A stretch of DNA of 64,000 bases from JAJRPT01 sp965661945 (lineage in GTDB: Bacteria > Bacteroidota > Ignavibacteria > Kapaibacteriales > UBA2268): positions 248,001 to 312,000 of the forward strand of contig CBFIFP010000003.1 in the NCBI GenBank assembly GCA_965661945.1. The letters are read 5' to 3'. Made by a program: the position numbers and the translations under genes. Positions 15,398 to 24,114 of the stretch are shown here, piece by piece; the first letter of the stretch is position 1, and each line of letters begins with the position of its first letter. The notes beneath the pieces were generated by a model. The model ran no database searches, had not been told where the DNA came from, and saw nothing but the letters and a program-made list of their open reading frames with translations.

Positions 15398-17209
15398 ATG
15401 CCTAAAATAATTCTCGATGGCAGAGAAATTGAAGCCGAACAAGGCAAGACAATTATTGAAGCTGCATACAAAAATGGTATAGAGATACCTCACTTTTGCT
15501 GGCACCCAGAACTATCTGTTGCTGGGAATTGTCGTATGTGTCTTGTAGAAGTTGGTAATCCTCGCCGTGATAGAGAAGGTAATATCGAAAAAGATGAAAA
15601 CGGTAACCCTGTAATTGCTTTTATTCCTAAACTTCAAATCGCTTGTGCGACACCTGTTTCTGAGGGTATGGTAGTTAAATCTATATCCGAAAAAGCAGTT
15701 GAAGCCCAAGAAGCAGTTATGGAGTTTTTGCTTATTAATCACCCGCTTGACTGCCCAATTTGCGACGAAGCTGGGGAGTGCAAACTCCAAGAATATGCTT
15801 TCGAACATTCTAAAGGTCAAAGTAGATTTGATGAAGAGAAAAACCACAAACCGAAACGTCAAGTTTGGGGACCAAATGTAATGTTTGATGCAGAGAGATG
15901 TATCTCTTGCTCAAGATGTATTCGTTTTGCTCAAGAGGTAGCAAAGCAAGACGTCCTTACATTTGTTCAGCGTGGCGACCATGTTACAATTGAACTTTTC
16001 GACGGAACTGTGTGGGATAATCCTTACTCAATGAATGTGATTGAGATTTGCCCAGTTGGTGCATTAACAAGTCCAGACTTCAGATTCAAATCTCGCGTTT
16101 GGGAGATGAGTTTTAATCCGTCAATTTCTTTTGCAGATGGTTCGGGTTCTAATACATTCTTGGGAGTTAGAAATAACAAAATCCTAAGAGTGCAGCCAAG
16201 AACTAATATGCACGTGAATAAATATTGGCTAACTGATGATGCTCGATTGAACTATTACAACTTTGTAAATGAAAACAGAATCACAGAACCAATGATTAAA
16301 GTAAATGGCAAATTAAGAAAAACCACTTGGGAAGAAGCAAATAAAAACTTCAAAGATAGTTTAAAAACAATTCTACCTGAAAGCACAATGATTCTTGGTT
16401 CCGGCAAGGCAACTAATGAATCAAATTATGCTTTACTTAAATTTGCAAAAGAAGTAATCAAAACTAAGAATATTGACTTTTTAGAGCATATTGATAATGG
16501 TATGCAAGATGAATTCTTAGGAACTGCTGACCGTACTCCAAACTCAACTGGTGCTAAAGCACTTGGATTGAATGGAAATGGTCCTGTAAACAAAGATAAC
16601 TTATTAGAAAGAATTAACAACGGTCAAATTAAGTGTCTAATTCTTATGGAAGAAGATTTAGACGGCTATCAAGACATTTATAATGCTCTTGAAAAACTTG
16701 ATTTACTAATAGTCTTCAATTATAATGAAACTGAACTTACTAAAAAAGCAAACATAGTTTTCCCTGCTTCTACTTATGCTGAATCTGAAGGAACATATAC
16801 AAATGTAAATGGTAGAGTTCAACACTTCGAGCCAGCACTTGTAACAAAAGAAAACCTACGTACAATGGGTATGAAGCTAAGTAGATGGGACGCTTTTGGT
16901 GAATCAAATGACAGATGGACTAAACACGAATACCGCTCTTGTCGCCAATCTTGGAGAATCCTTATGGGACTTGCAAAAGAATATGGTTATGAATGGTCTT
17001 ACTCAAAATCAAGAGACGTATTTAAAGAAATAGCAGATAATTACGAGCAATTCAGTGGAATGGATTATGCACTTCTTGATACTCATCAAGGAGTAGAACT
17101 AGGAAAAGCATCAAGTCCAGACCCAGTAATTGTTAATTATACATCGCATAAATTGAAACCACAAAATGATGAAAATCAATTTATTTATGCAACACATAAT
17201 TCACATTAA
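15398..17209 (+). CDS. nuoG: NADH-quinone oxidoreductase subunit G
   Basis: NuoG carries several Fe-S clusters in the peripheral arm of respiratory complex I. The protein has an N-terminal 2Fe-2S ferredoxin fold (HFCWHPELSVAGNCRMC), the N5 His-Cys ligands (HPLDCPICDEAGEC) and a 4Fe-4S segment (CISCSRC with the distant EICPVGAL). A shortened molybdopterin-oxidoreductase-like region follows (KATNESNYALLKFA, FPASTYAESEGTYTNVNGR). I place the start at the ATG at 15398, with AAGGAG at 15385-15390; the TTG two codons upstream is less likely. At 603 residues it is about two thirds the length of E. coli NuoG. nuoH follows after 18 bp. Confidence 0.93.
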   Translation: MPKIILDGREIEAEQGKTIIEAAYKNGIEIPHFCWHPELSVAGNCRMCLVEVGNPRRDREGNIEKDENGNPVIAFIPKLQIACATPVSEGMVVKSISEKAVEAQEAVMEFLLINHPLDCPICDEAGECKLQEYAFEHSKGQSRFDEEKNHKPKRQVWGPNVMFDAERCISCSRCIRFAQEVAKQDVLTFVQRGDHVTIELFDGTVWDNPYSMNVIEICPVGALTSPDFRFKSRVWEMSFNPSISFADGSGSNTFLGVRNNKILRVQPRTNMHVNKYWLTDDARLNYYNFVNENRITEPMIKVNGKLRKTTWEEANKNFKDSLKTILPESTMILGSGKATNESNYALLKFAKEVIKTKNIDFLEHIDNGMQDEFLGTADRTPNSTGAKALGLNGNGPVNKDNLLERINNGQIKCLILMEEDLDGYQDIYNALEKLDLLIVFNYNETELTKKANIVFPASTYAESEGTYTNVNGRVQHFEPALVTKENLRTMGMKLSRWDAFGESNDRWTKHEYRSCRQSWRILMGLAKEYGYEWSYSKSRDVFKEIADNYEQFSGMDYALLDTHQGVELGKASSPDPVIVNYTSHKLKPQNDENQFIYATHNSH

Positions 17210-17227
17210 TACGGAGAAATTATTTAA

Positions 17228-18292
17228 ATGAGTGAATTACAATTCGTTCTTTTAGAAGGTGCTATAAAAGCATTTTTAATAGTAAATATAATATTAGTGC
17301 TTGCGTCTGTTGAGGTTTACTTGGAAAGAAAAATATCTGCATGGATACAAAATCGCGTTGGTCCTAATAGAGTAGGTCCTTTTGGACTTTTGCAACCAAT
17401 TGCAGACGTAGTAAAACTATTTATGAAAGAAGACCTTGTGCCAGATGCTGCTCACAAAGGTTTTCATAGATTAGCACCATTACTTTCTCTTGCAATAGCT
17501 ATTGCAGTTTACGCTGTAATTCCATATTCAAGTTATACTAACGTAGAAATTGGAGATACAGTTCGTCAAATTCATTGGGGTTTAGCGCCTGATATTAACA
17601 TTGGCGTGTTATTTATCCTTGCTATGACTTCAATTGGTGTTTATGGTATTACTCTTGCCGGTTGGTCGTCTAACTCAAAGTATTCACTATTAGGTGGCTT
17701 GCGTTCTGCAGCTCAAATGATTTCTTATGAACTTGCAATGGGATTATCTCTTATGGGTGTTATCTTAGTAGCCGGTTCATTATCAATAAACGAAATTATT
17801 ATAAGTCAGGGTGGTGGTTTTTGGAATTGGAATATAATTTATCAACCAGTTGGTTTCTTCATATTCCTAACTTCAGCATTTGCAGAAACAAACAGAGCAC
17901 CCTTTGACTTACCAGAGGCAGAACCAGAACTTGTAGGTGGATTTAACACAGAGTATTCAGGAATGAAGTTTGGAACATTTTTCCTTGCTGAATACGCAAA
18001 CATGGCAACAGCATCAGCTTTTATTTCAATAATGTATTTTGGTGGTTGGCAATTACCATTCGACCACGCATTAATCGGCTTGGAAGATGGAAGTTTATTA
18101 TTATCATTACTTCAATTTGGAGCTTTTGCAACAAAAGTTGGTTTCTGGATTGTATTCTTTATATGGGTTCGTTGGTCAATTCCAAGATTTAGATATGACC
18201 AATTAATGAACCTTGGTTGGAAAATAATGTTACCAATTGCAATTTTAAACGTACTTGTTACTGCTATTTTAATAGCAATTTTTGATATGTAA
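17228..18292 (+). CDS. nuoH: NADH-quinone oxidoreductase subunit H
   Basis: NuoH is the membrane subunit that, with its neighbours, forms the quinone-binding chamber and links the peripheral arm to proton pumping. The 354-residue protein has about eight membrane helices and the hallmark sequences ERKISAWIQNRVGPNRVGPFGLLQP-type (residues 29-53), SYELAMGLSLMGV and AETNRAPFDLPEAEPELVGGF, followed by YSGMKFGTFFLAEYANM. GGAG lies upstream of the ATG. It is the middle gene of nuoG-H-I, and length is normal. Confidence 0.96.
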   Translation: MSELQFVLLEGAIKAFLIVNIILVLASVEVYLERKISAWIQNRVGPNRVGPFGLLQPIADVVKLFMKEDLVPDAAHKGFHRLAPLLSLAIAIAVYAVIPYSSYTNVEIGDTVRQIHWGLAPDINIGVLFILAMTSIGVYGITLAGWSSNSKYSLLGGLRSAAQMISYELAMGLSLMGVILVAGSLSINEIIISQGGGFWNWNIIYQPVGFFIFLTSAFAETNRAPFDLPEAEPELVGGFNTEYSGMKFGTFFLAEYANMATASAFISIMYFGGWQLPFDHALIGLEDGSLLLSLLQFGAFATKVGFWIVFFIWVRWSIPRFRYDQLMNLGWKIMLPIAILNVLVTAILIAIFDM

Positions 18293-18316
18293 AAACAATT
18301 TTATAGAAAGGCAAAA

Positions 18317-18814
18317 ATGAATAATACTCAAAACACAGAAGCAGAAAGAATGACATTTTGGGAGAGAATGTATCTTCCAGAAATTGCTAAAGGTTTAGGG
18401 ATTACATTAAAACAATTATTTAAACCAAAATTCACTCGCCAATATCCGGAAGAACGCTGGGAGCCAACTGGTTCTTATCGTGGTCGTCCAGTTTTGGTAG
18501 AAGAAGCAGGACAAGAGCGTTGCGTAGCTTGTGGGCTTTGTTCTAGAGTTTGTCCTGCATTAGCAATCGAAGTGCAAGCAGGGGAGACCGACAGAGACAA
18601 AGAACGCTACCCAGAACTATTCGAGATAAATATGCTAAGATGTATTTATTGTGGCTTCTGCGAGGAAGTATGCCCCGAAGAAGCAATAGTTATGAGTAAA
18701 GACTACGATATAGTCTTCACAAACCAAGAAGACGCAATACTCGGCAAAGAAGAACTCTTAATCCCAATTCATAAACTCCAAGACAGATTAGAATTCTTGA
18801 GACAATATAAATAA
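18317..18814 (+). CDS. nuoI: NADH-quinone oxidoreductase subunit I
   Basis: NuoI holds the two 4Fe-4S clusters (N6a, N6b) that pass electrons towards quinone. The 165-residue protein has CVACGLCSRVCPALAIEV and CIYCGFCEEVCPEEAIVM, two complete CxxCxxCxxxCP motifs. AAAGG precedes the ATG. The operon stops here: no nuoJ-N genes follow in the window, and nuoA-F do not precede nuoG. Complex I genes must therefore be split among loci. A terminator follows the stop codon. Confidence 0.96.
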   Translation: MNNTQNTEAERMTFWERMYLPEIAKGLGITLKQLFKPKFTRQYPEERWEPTGSYRGRPVLVEEAGQERCVACGLCSRVCPALAIEVQAGETDRDKERYPELFEINMLRCIYCGFCEEVCPEEAIVMSKDYDIVFTNQEDAILGKEELLIPIHKLQDRLEFLRQYK

Positions 18815-18845
18815 GTTAATAAAAAATAAATAAGTTAATAAAAAA
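18810..18845. repeat. 17-bp direct repeat spanning the nuoI stop
   Basis: AATAAGTTAATAAAAAA occurs at 18810-18826 and at 18829-18845, a tandem duplication with a 19-nt period. The first copy contains the nuoI TAA stop. It looks like a replication-slippage duplication with no evident function. Confidence 0.6.
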
Positions 18846-18868
18846 GGGAAACAAAACTGTTTCCCTTT
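18843..18868. terminator. Bidirectional terminator between nuoI and plsC
   Basis: AAAGGGAAAC (18843-18852) pairs with GTTTCCCTTT (18859-18868) around a 6-nt loop. The two genes converge here. The minus-strand side has a good T tract (TTTTTATT) and the plus side a weaker one, so the hairpin probably ends both transcripts. Confidence 0.8.
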
Positions 18869-18967
18869 ACTTTAAAAATATTTCATGTATTAAATCTAAA
18901 CTTTTTAAATAAATATTATAAATTTATTTTTAATAGACCTATTATTTTTTGAAATTATAATATCAAA

Positions 18968-19645
18968 CTATTCTGATAGTATATCCTTCAATCTTTTTAA
19001 TAATTGTTCTTCACTAAAATCCTTATATTCAGAAAAAGGTAACTCAGGTTTTATTTCTAATCTTACTTTGCCTTTATTAACTATATAAGTATTTTTAGGC
19101 ATAAGCTTATGTGTATCAATAATTTTTACCGGCAGTATATTTGTATTACTTTTAAATGCAATTCTTGTAGCTCCTTTTTTAAATTCTCCCAGTTCCCCGT
19201 TTACAGAACGAGTACCCTCTGGGAATATCAATACAGAAGTGCCAGAGTTTAGTATTTCTATAGCTTTATCCAAACTTTTTACAGCTTCTCTTGGACTTGT
19301 TCTAATAACTGAAATATATGGAGATAACTCAAGCCCTTTACCAAATATAGGTATTTTCTCAAGTTCTTTTTTATACATTATAACGAAGTTAAACTCCAAA
19401 GAAGCTAGCAAAATCGGAATATCAAGAAAGCTAGAATGGTTTGATATGATAATATAAGACTTACTTCTATCATAATTGTTAGATTGTATATCAACAATAA
19501 TTTTAGATTTTATTAATATGTTTTTTGACCAATTTCTTGCGGCATAAAAAAAGTGTTTAGGACCATCTTTTTTCATTTTTTGAATGATTTTCAAAGATTC
19601 TGATAAAGTATAAATTAAATCAATTATTGTGTTAAATTTACCCAT
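18968..19645 (-). CDS. plsC: 1-acyl-sn-glycerol-3-phosphate acyltransferase (PlsC family)
   Basis: PlsC adds the second acyl chain to lysophosphatidic acid at the inner membrane. The family blocks are present: NHSSFLD (HxxxxD), KKELEKIPIFG (block II), IFPEGTRS (block III) and ILPVKI (block IV). I chose ATG at 19645, which overlaps the cmk stop by 8 bp. An in-frame TTG at 19663 would add six residues. It is the last gene of the minus-strand run from lpxC/fabZ, with the terminator at 18843-18868 beyond it. Confidence 0.88.
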   Translation of the reverse strand: MGKFNTIIDLIYTLSESLKIIQKMKKDGPKHFFYAARNWSKNILIKSKIIVDIQSNNYDRSKSYIIISNHSSFLDIPILLASLEFNFVIMYKKELEKIPIFGKGLELSPYISVIRTSPREAVKSLDKAIEILNSGTSVLIFPEGTRSVNGELGEFKKGATRIAFKSNTNILPVKIIDTHKLMPKNTYIVNKGKVRLEIKPELPFSEYKDFSEEQLLKRLKDILSE

Positions 19646-20309
19646 TAATTTTTTGTATTGCAAGATGATAAATTTTATTCACTTGGTCGCCTATTGTAAG
19701 TCCAGTAGTATCTATTTCAATTGCATCTTTAGCTTTTTTTAATGGACTAATTTCTCTTTGTGAGTCATAATTATCTCGATTTTGGATTTCTAATTTTATT
19801 TGTTCAAAATTAACATTATGACCCATTTTTTGGAGTTCCACCACTCTTCGATTTGCTCTTTCTTCAATAGAGGCAATTAGAAATATTTTAAGTTCAGCAT
19901 CAGGAAGAACAACCGTTCCAATATCTCTTCCATCAACTATAACTTCTTTTGAACTTGCAAATTCACGTTGAACAAAAACTAATTTATCACGAACGTAAGA
20001 AATAGCACTAATAAAACTAACATTTTTAGTAACTTCTTGATTTCTTATTTCATTAGATATGTTTATATCATCTAGAAATATTAGCTGCTTTTGGTCATCA
20101 AACTTTATTCCTAATTTTGCTCTTTTAAAAATTGGTTCAAACTCTTCGATGGTCGGAGAATTATTATTTAGCCATAAAAAAGTTGCAGCCCTATAAGTAG
20201 CTCCAGTGTCTAAGTATTTATAACCAAGTTTATTAGCAAGTAATTTAGAAGTAGTTGATTTTCCAGACCCTGCAGGTCCATCTATAGCGATATTTATTTT
20301 ATTTACCAT
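19638..20309 (-). CDS. cmk: Cytidylate kinase
   Basis: This kinase phosphorylates CMP/dCMP with ATP. The 223-residue protein has the P-loop GPAGSGKST (residues 10-18), the substrate segment LDTGATYRA, DGRDIGTVVLPDAELKIFL with the catalytic Asp/Arg pair, and a lid with RRVVEL and RDNYDSQREISPLKKA. Length is normal. It overlaps plsC by a few bases and follows ssb after about 60 bp. Confidence 0.95.
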   Translation of the reverse strand: MVNKINIAIDGPAGSGKSTTSKLLANKLGYKYLDTGATYRAATFLWLNNNSPTIEEFEPIFKRAKLGIKFDDQKQLIFLDDINISNEIRNQEVTKNVSFISAISYVRDKLVFVQREFASSKEVIVDGRDIGTVVLPDAELKIFLIASIEERANRRVVELQKMGHNVNFEQIKLEIQNRDNYDSQREISPLKKAKDAIEIDTTGLTIGDQVNKIYHLAIQKING

Positions 20310-20368
20310 TAGTAAAATTACTTATGTTTTTCATTTAAGATTAATTATTCAATTTTAAATTAAATGAA

Positions 20369-20821
20369 TTAAAATGGAATATCATCATCATCTTCTTCTG
20401 TTATAAAATCACTTTCATTTGCTTTTTTTTCAGGTTTTGATTGATTTTGATTACTGTTATCGTAATTTCCTCCACCACCACCAGAATTTGGACTTGGGTC
20501 AAGCATTACTAATTGAACCGCTCTAATTTCTGTTACATAACGAGTAATACCATCTTTTTCATAAGACTTTGTTTGCAATTTACCTTCAATATATACTTTA
20601 CTTCCTTTATGTAGATACTTTCCAGCTGTATCTGCCATATAATCCCAAAGAGTAATTCTATGCCATTCGGTATTTTCTTGCCACTCGCCATTTTTATCTT
20701 TGTAGCTATCTGATGTCGCAACATTAATAGTTCCAACTGGCGTTCCTTGAGGTGTAGTTCTAATTTCTGGGTCTTGCCCTAAATTACCAACAATAATTAC
20801 TTTATTAACTGATCTTGCCAT
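20369..20821 (-). CDS. ssb: Single-stranded DNA-binding protein
   Basis: SSB coats single-stranded DNA and recruits repair and replication proteins. The 150-residue protein has the OB fold (VNKVIIVGNLGQDPEIR, EWHRITLWDYMAD, GSKVYIEGKLQT), a Gly/Asn/Gln-rich linker and the acidic protein-interaction tip DDDIPF. It sits oddly between lipid A genes and cmk, 14 bp after the envelope protein gene, and may simply be part of a mixed housekeeping operon. Confidence 0.95.
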   Translation of the reverse strand: MARSVNKVIIVGNLGQDPEIRTTPQGTPVGTINVATSDSYKDKNGEWQENTEWHRITLWDYMADTAGKYLHKGSKVYIEGKLQTKSYEKDGITRYVTEIRAVQLVMLDPSPNSGGGGGNYDNSNQNQSKPEKKANESDFITEEDDDDIPF

Positions 20822-20835
20822 AGTAATACCTTAAA

Positions 20836-21648
20836 TTAATAATACAATTGAATTCCAATACCATGATACCTATCATATTCTTTCAAAAACATTCCATGCA
20901 TACTTTGTCCTGAATAATAATAATATCCAAAAAAGATACTTTTAGTTTCCGAAGTTAAGTAATTTATTCCAGTTTGCAAAGAATTTGAGCCAATATAATT
21001 ATTGTCTTGACCTAATAACCTAATATCATAAGCAACTACGAATTCTAAGTTTTGACTTAATAACTTATGTTTTAAATCAAATCCAAGTTGTGGTTCAATC
21101 AAATTTATATTTTTAGGTAAATAAGAAAATATAAAATTAGACCCACCATAAATTTTTAATTTCACTTTGTCTTTTTTATGTAAATTAAAAGCAAAAATCA
21201 AATCGATAAATTCTCTAGAATACACAAATGGCATCTGCTCAAATATTCCATTCTTTGCTAATCCGTCAATTAAATGAGATGATATATGAGCTACTCTAAC
21301 CCTTGATGTCCAATAACTATCATTTTCAGATTTCAAAATAAAAGTTGAGTTAATCCCAAAATAATAATCTGTTGTTTCAACCGGAAACTTAAATTGACCA
21401 ACTGATCGCAAACGCGTAAAAGTCATTAAATCAGCGCCAATATTTACTTTCAATTTATTAGAATGAAAAGCAGTAGTCAAATCAAAACTATTTCCAATGT
21501 CTAATCTCAGTTTATTAACATTGGTTTGATAAAGAGTTCCTATTCTACCTTCAATTTGGGCAGCAACAGGTGGTTCAAATATTTGCTTTTCATTCGAATA
21601 TAAATTCATTGCGAAAAGTAATATATAAAATTTAACGATGTATTCCAC
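20836..21648 (-). CDS. Predicted outer-membrane or exported protein of unknown function
   Basis: This 270-residue protein begins at a GTG that overlaps lpxA by 17 bp. It has a signal-peptide-like start (YIVKFYILLFAMNLYS). The body alternates short amphipathic strands (KLRLDIGNSFDLTTAF, DYYFGINSTFILK, QNLEFVVAYDIRLL) and ends in FFGYYYYSG and YDRYHGIGIQLYY. The terminal aromatic residue suits an outer-membrane beta-barrel. A RVAHISSHLIDGL segment recalls DUF1207-type proteins, but I cannot confirm that. Its place in the lpxC/fabZ-lpxA unit suggests an envelope role. Confidence 0.6.
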   Translation of the reverse strand: MEYIVKFYILLFAMNLYSNEKQIFEPPVAAQIEGRIGTLYQTNVNKLRLDIGNSFDLTTAFHSNKLKVNIGADLMTFTRLRSVGQFKFPVETTDYYFGINSTFILKSENDSYWTSRVRVAHISSHLIDGLAKNGIFEQMPFVYSREFIDLIFAFNLHKKDKVKLKIYGGSNFIFSYLPKNINLIEPQLGFDLKHKLLSQNLEFVVAYDIRLLGQDNNYIGSNSLQTGINYLTSETKSIFFGYYYYSGQSMHGMFLKEYDRYHGIGIQLYY

Positions 21649-22408
21649 GTATTGAGTTATTTATAAAATTTATACAATCACCAATTTCAGAAACAAATTC
21701 TTCATTTGTCTTGCTATTACTATAATAATCAAGAACTTCTTTGTTAGTTTTACCCTTAAATATTAGATCACTATAAAACTTATCTATTTGTTTGATTGTT
21801 TCGTCATCAAAGCCTCTTCGTTTCAAACCAATTTTATTTATTCCTTCTACCTGAGCAGGATTTCTCCCAATTAATGTAAAAGGAGGAACATCCTTAACAA
21901 CTTTAACATCTGCACCTACCATTGAGTGCTTTCCAACTTTACAAAACTGATGGACTTTGACAACTCCACCAAGAATAACCCAATCCTCTACAGTTACGTG
22001 TCCACCAAGTTGAGTGGCATTAGATATTATAACATTGTCACCTACAATACAATCGTGAGCAATATGACAATATGTCATAATCAGACAATTGCTTCCAACG
22101 ATAGTTTTCCACGAATGAGTAGTCGCTCTATTGATTGTTGCAAATTCCCTAATAACAGTATTGTCACCGATATGGACAGTAGTTTTTTCGTTATTATATT
22201 TTAAATCTTGTGGTTCAGTTGAGATAGAAGCATAAGAAAATATTTTAACACCATTTCCTATTCTTGCACCATTGTCGATTATAACTCCATTAGCTAACCT
22301 ACAATTATTACCAATTTCTACATCACCACTTATAATACAATTTGGACCAATTTCTACATTATTACCAATTTTTGCATCTTTTGAAACAATAGCAGTTTCA
22401 TGAATCAT
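21632..22408 (-). CDS. lpxA: UDP-N-acetylglucosamine acyltransferase
   Basis: LpxA performs the first step of lipid A synthesis, moving a 3-hydroxyacyl chain from ACP to UDP-GlcNAc. The 258-residue protein starts with HETAIVSKDAKIGNNVEIG and is a left-handed parallel beta-helix of hexapeptide repeats. It has the family segment SWKTIVGSNCLIMTYCHIAHDC with the catalytic His, and the GGHVTVEDWVILGGVVKVHQF stretch. The C-terminal helical domain (INKIGLKRRGFDDETI) is typical. It lies 6 bp after the lpxC/fabZ fusion. Confidence 0.95.
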   Translation of the reverse strand: MIHETAIVSKDAKIGNNVEIGPNCIISGDVEIGNNCRLANGVIIDNGARIGNGVKIFSYASISTEPQDLKYNNEKTTVHIGDNTVIREFATINRATTHSWKTIVGSNCLIMTYCHIAHDCIVGDNVIISNATQLGGHVTVEDWVILGGVVKVHQFCKVGKHSMVGADVKVVKDVPPFTLIGRNPAQVEGINKIGLKRRGFDDETIKQIDKFYSDLIFKGKTNKEVLDYYSNSKTNEEFVSEIGDCINFINNSIRGIHR

Positions 22409-22414
22409 AATAAA

Positions 22415-23809
22415 TTAACCTTCTACTAATGCGGCTTGCAATTCAGCTTGAGCAACTACTCCACCATCAACGAAGGCAGTTGCGTCAAACTTAAAAGCGC
22501 CTAATTTTTTTTGAACTAATTTCAATTTCATTATTAATTGATCGCCAGGAACAACTGGCTTCCTAAATTTTGCATTGTTTATAGACATAAAAAATGCTTT
22601 CTTCCCATCTGTTACACCTTTTTCTTGCGATGAGTAAATTAAAATACCACCCACCTGTGCCATAGCTTCTAAAATTATAACGCCAGGCATTATAGGTTTT
22701 CCAGGGAAATGCCCCGGAAAATATGGTTCATTAAAACTTACGTTCTTCAAAGCCGTCATTAACTGTTCTTCTTCATTGTATTCAATTACTCGATCAACAA
22801 GTAAAAATGGATATCTATGGGGTAAAATATCTAAAATCTGTTGAATATTATAATAATTTTCAGCATTTGGCTTTATTTTATCTGAACTTTTTTGTTTAAG
22901 ATATTGTTCTCTAATTTTTTTTGCAACTTCAATATTACTAGCATGTCCAGGTCTTGCAGCAAGTATTTGTGCGTTTATTCTTACACCTATAAGAGTCAAA
23001 TCACCAATCATATCAAGTAATTTATGCCTTGCAGGTTCGTTTTTGTATCGAAGCTCAGTGTTATTTAGAATTCCATTACTTCCTTTAACCGGAGCATTTG
23101 ATAAATCAAATATATTTTTGATATCGTTCAGCTCAGCATCTGTTACTTTTTTATCCTCTATAACTACACCTGACTCTAAAGATCCACCTTTTATTAATCC
23201 CATTTTATGAAGGGATTGTAATTCTGTTAAAAAGCAAAAAGTTCTAGCAGAAGCAAACTCTGGAACAAACTCATTCTTAAAATCAAACAAACCAGTATGT
23301 TGGCTTCCTAAGGCAGGGTTAGCATAGTCAACCATTACCGTTAATCTGTAATCTTCATTAGGAAGCGCTACAATTTCGATTTCCTTTTCGTCATTTTTAA
23401 ATCTTATCATTTCTTTAAGATTGAAAACTTCAATATCTTTATCCAAAACCTGAACACCAGCTTCTAATATGGTATTTACATAAGGCATAGCACTACCATC
23501 TCCAACAGGCGGCTCATTTGCTGATAACTCAATTCTGCAATTGTCTATACCTAATCCAGTTAATGCAGCTAATACATGCTCTACCGTATGGACTTCAACT
23601 CCATCTTTTCCAAGAGTAGTACCACGTGATAAATCTATTACATAATCAACTAAAGCAGGAATCTCAAAACCACTATCTACATCAGTCCTTACAAATCTTA
23701 ACCCATAATTTGCAGGAGCGGGATTAAATGTGATTTTTGATTTATTTCCCGTATGTAAGCCTACTCCAACAAAGGAGGCAGAACTTTTTACGGTCTTTTG
23801 TTTTTCCAT
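22415..23809 (-). CDS. lpxC/fabZ: Bifunctional UDP-3-O-acyl-GlcNAc deacetylase / 3-hydroxyacyl-ACP dehydratase
   Basis: This 464-residue chain fuses LpxC (about residues 1-300) to FabZ (about 315-464), an arrangement known from Bacteroidota and Chlorobiota. The LpxC half has the Zn ligands HTVEHVLAALTGLGIDNC (residues 75-92) and KLLDMIGDLTLIG, plus RPGHASN. The FabZ half has LPHRYPFLLVDRV and the catalytic GHFPGKPIMPGVIILEAMAQ. LpxC commits the cell to lipid A, while FabZ makes enoyl-ACP for fatty acid elongation and competes for the same 3-hydroxyacyl-ACP pool. It is the first gene of the run lpxC/fabZ-lpxA-envelope protein-ssb-cmk-plsC. Confidence 0.96.
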   Translation of the reverse strand: MEKQKTVKSSASFVGVGLHTGNKSKITFNPAPANYGLRFVRTDVDSGFEIPALVDYVIDLSRGTTLGKDGVEVHTVEHVLAALTGLGIDNCRIELSANEPPVGDGSAMPYVNTILEAGVQVLDKDIEVFNLKEMIRFKNDEKEIEIVALPNEDYRLTVMVDYANPALGSQHTGLFDFKNEFVPEFASARTFCFLTELQSLHKMGLIKGGSLESGVVIEDKKVTDAELNDIKNIFDLSNAPVKGSNGILNNTELRYKNEPARHKLLDMIGDLTLIGVRINAQILAARPGHASNIEVAKKIREQYLKQKSSDKIKPNAENYYNIQQILDILPHRYPFLLVDRVIEYNEEEQLMTALKNVSFNEPYFPGHFPGKPIMPGVIILEAMAQVGGILIYSSQEKGVTDGKKAFFMSINNAKFRKPVVPGDQLIMKLKLVQKKLGAFKFDATAFVDGGVVAQAELQAALVEG

Positions 23810-24114
23810 TAAATTCTCAAAGAAAATAAAAATATTTCAAAATTAAAAAAAAAAATCCATTTTTGATATATTATCATTAATATTTTAATTAAATGTGAAT
23901 AAATAATTGATTATCATTCATAAACAGTTATTTTTTTAAACATATTGAAATATTTTCGTTAATTTGTATTAAAACTTTTGTTCCCAAATTTTTCTAAAAT
24001 GAATAAATAGCGAAATAACTAAAATAACAAAACAAAAATTGTATGCTAAACATTTTTAGTGTTTGTTTCGTATTATTTTATTATTAATTTTTTACAAAAT
24101 TTTATTATTTTAAT
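23810..24114. other. Divergent AT-rich intergenic region
   Basis: It lies between the lpxC/fabZ start (minus) and the VWA gene (plus) and must hold both promoters. The sequence is almost entirely A/T with no hairpin, repeat or RNA motif that I can support. A GTTAATTTGTA stretch near 23957 is similar to, but does not match, the TAnnTTTG box. Confidence 0.35.

Noticed and set aside
15512..15862. Reading frame antisense to nuoG
   Set aside because: It lies wholly inside a strongly conserved gene and has no family features.
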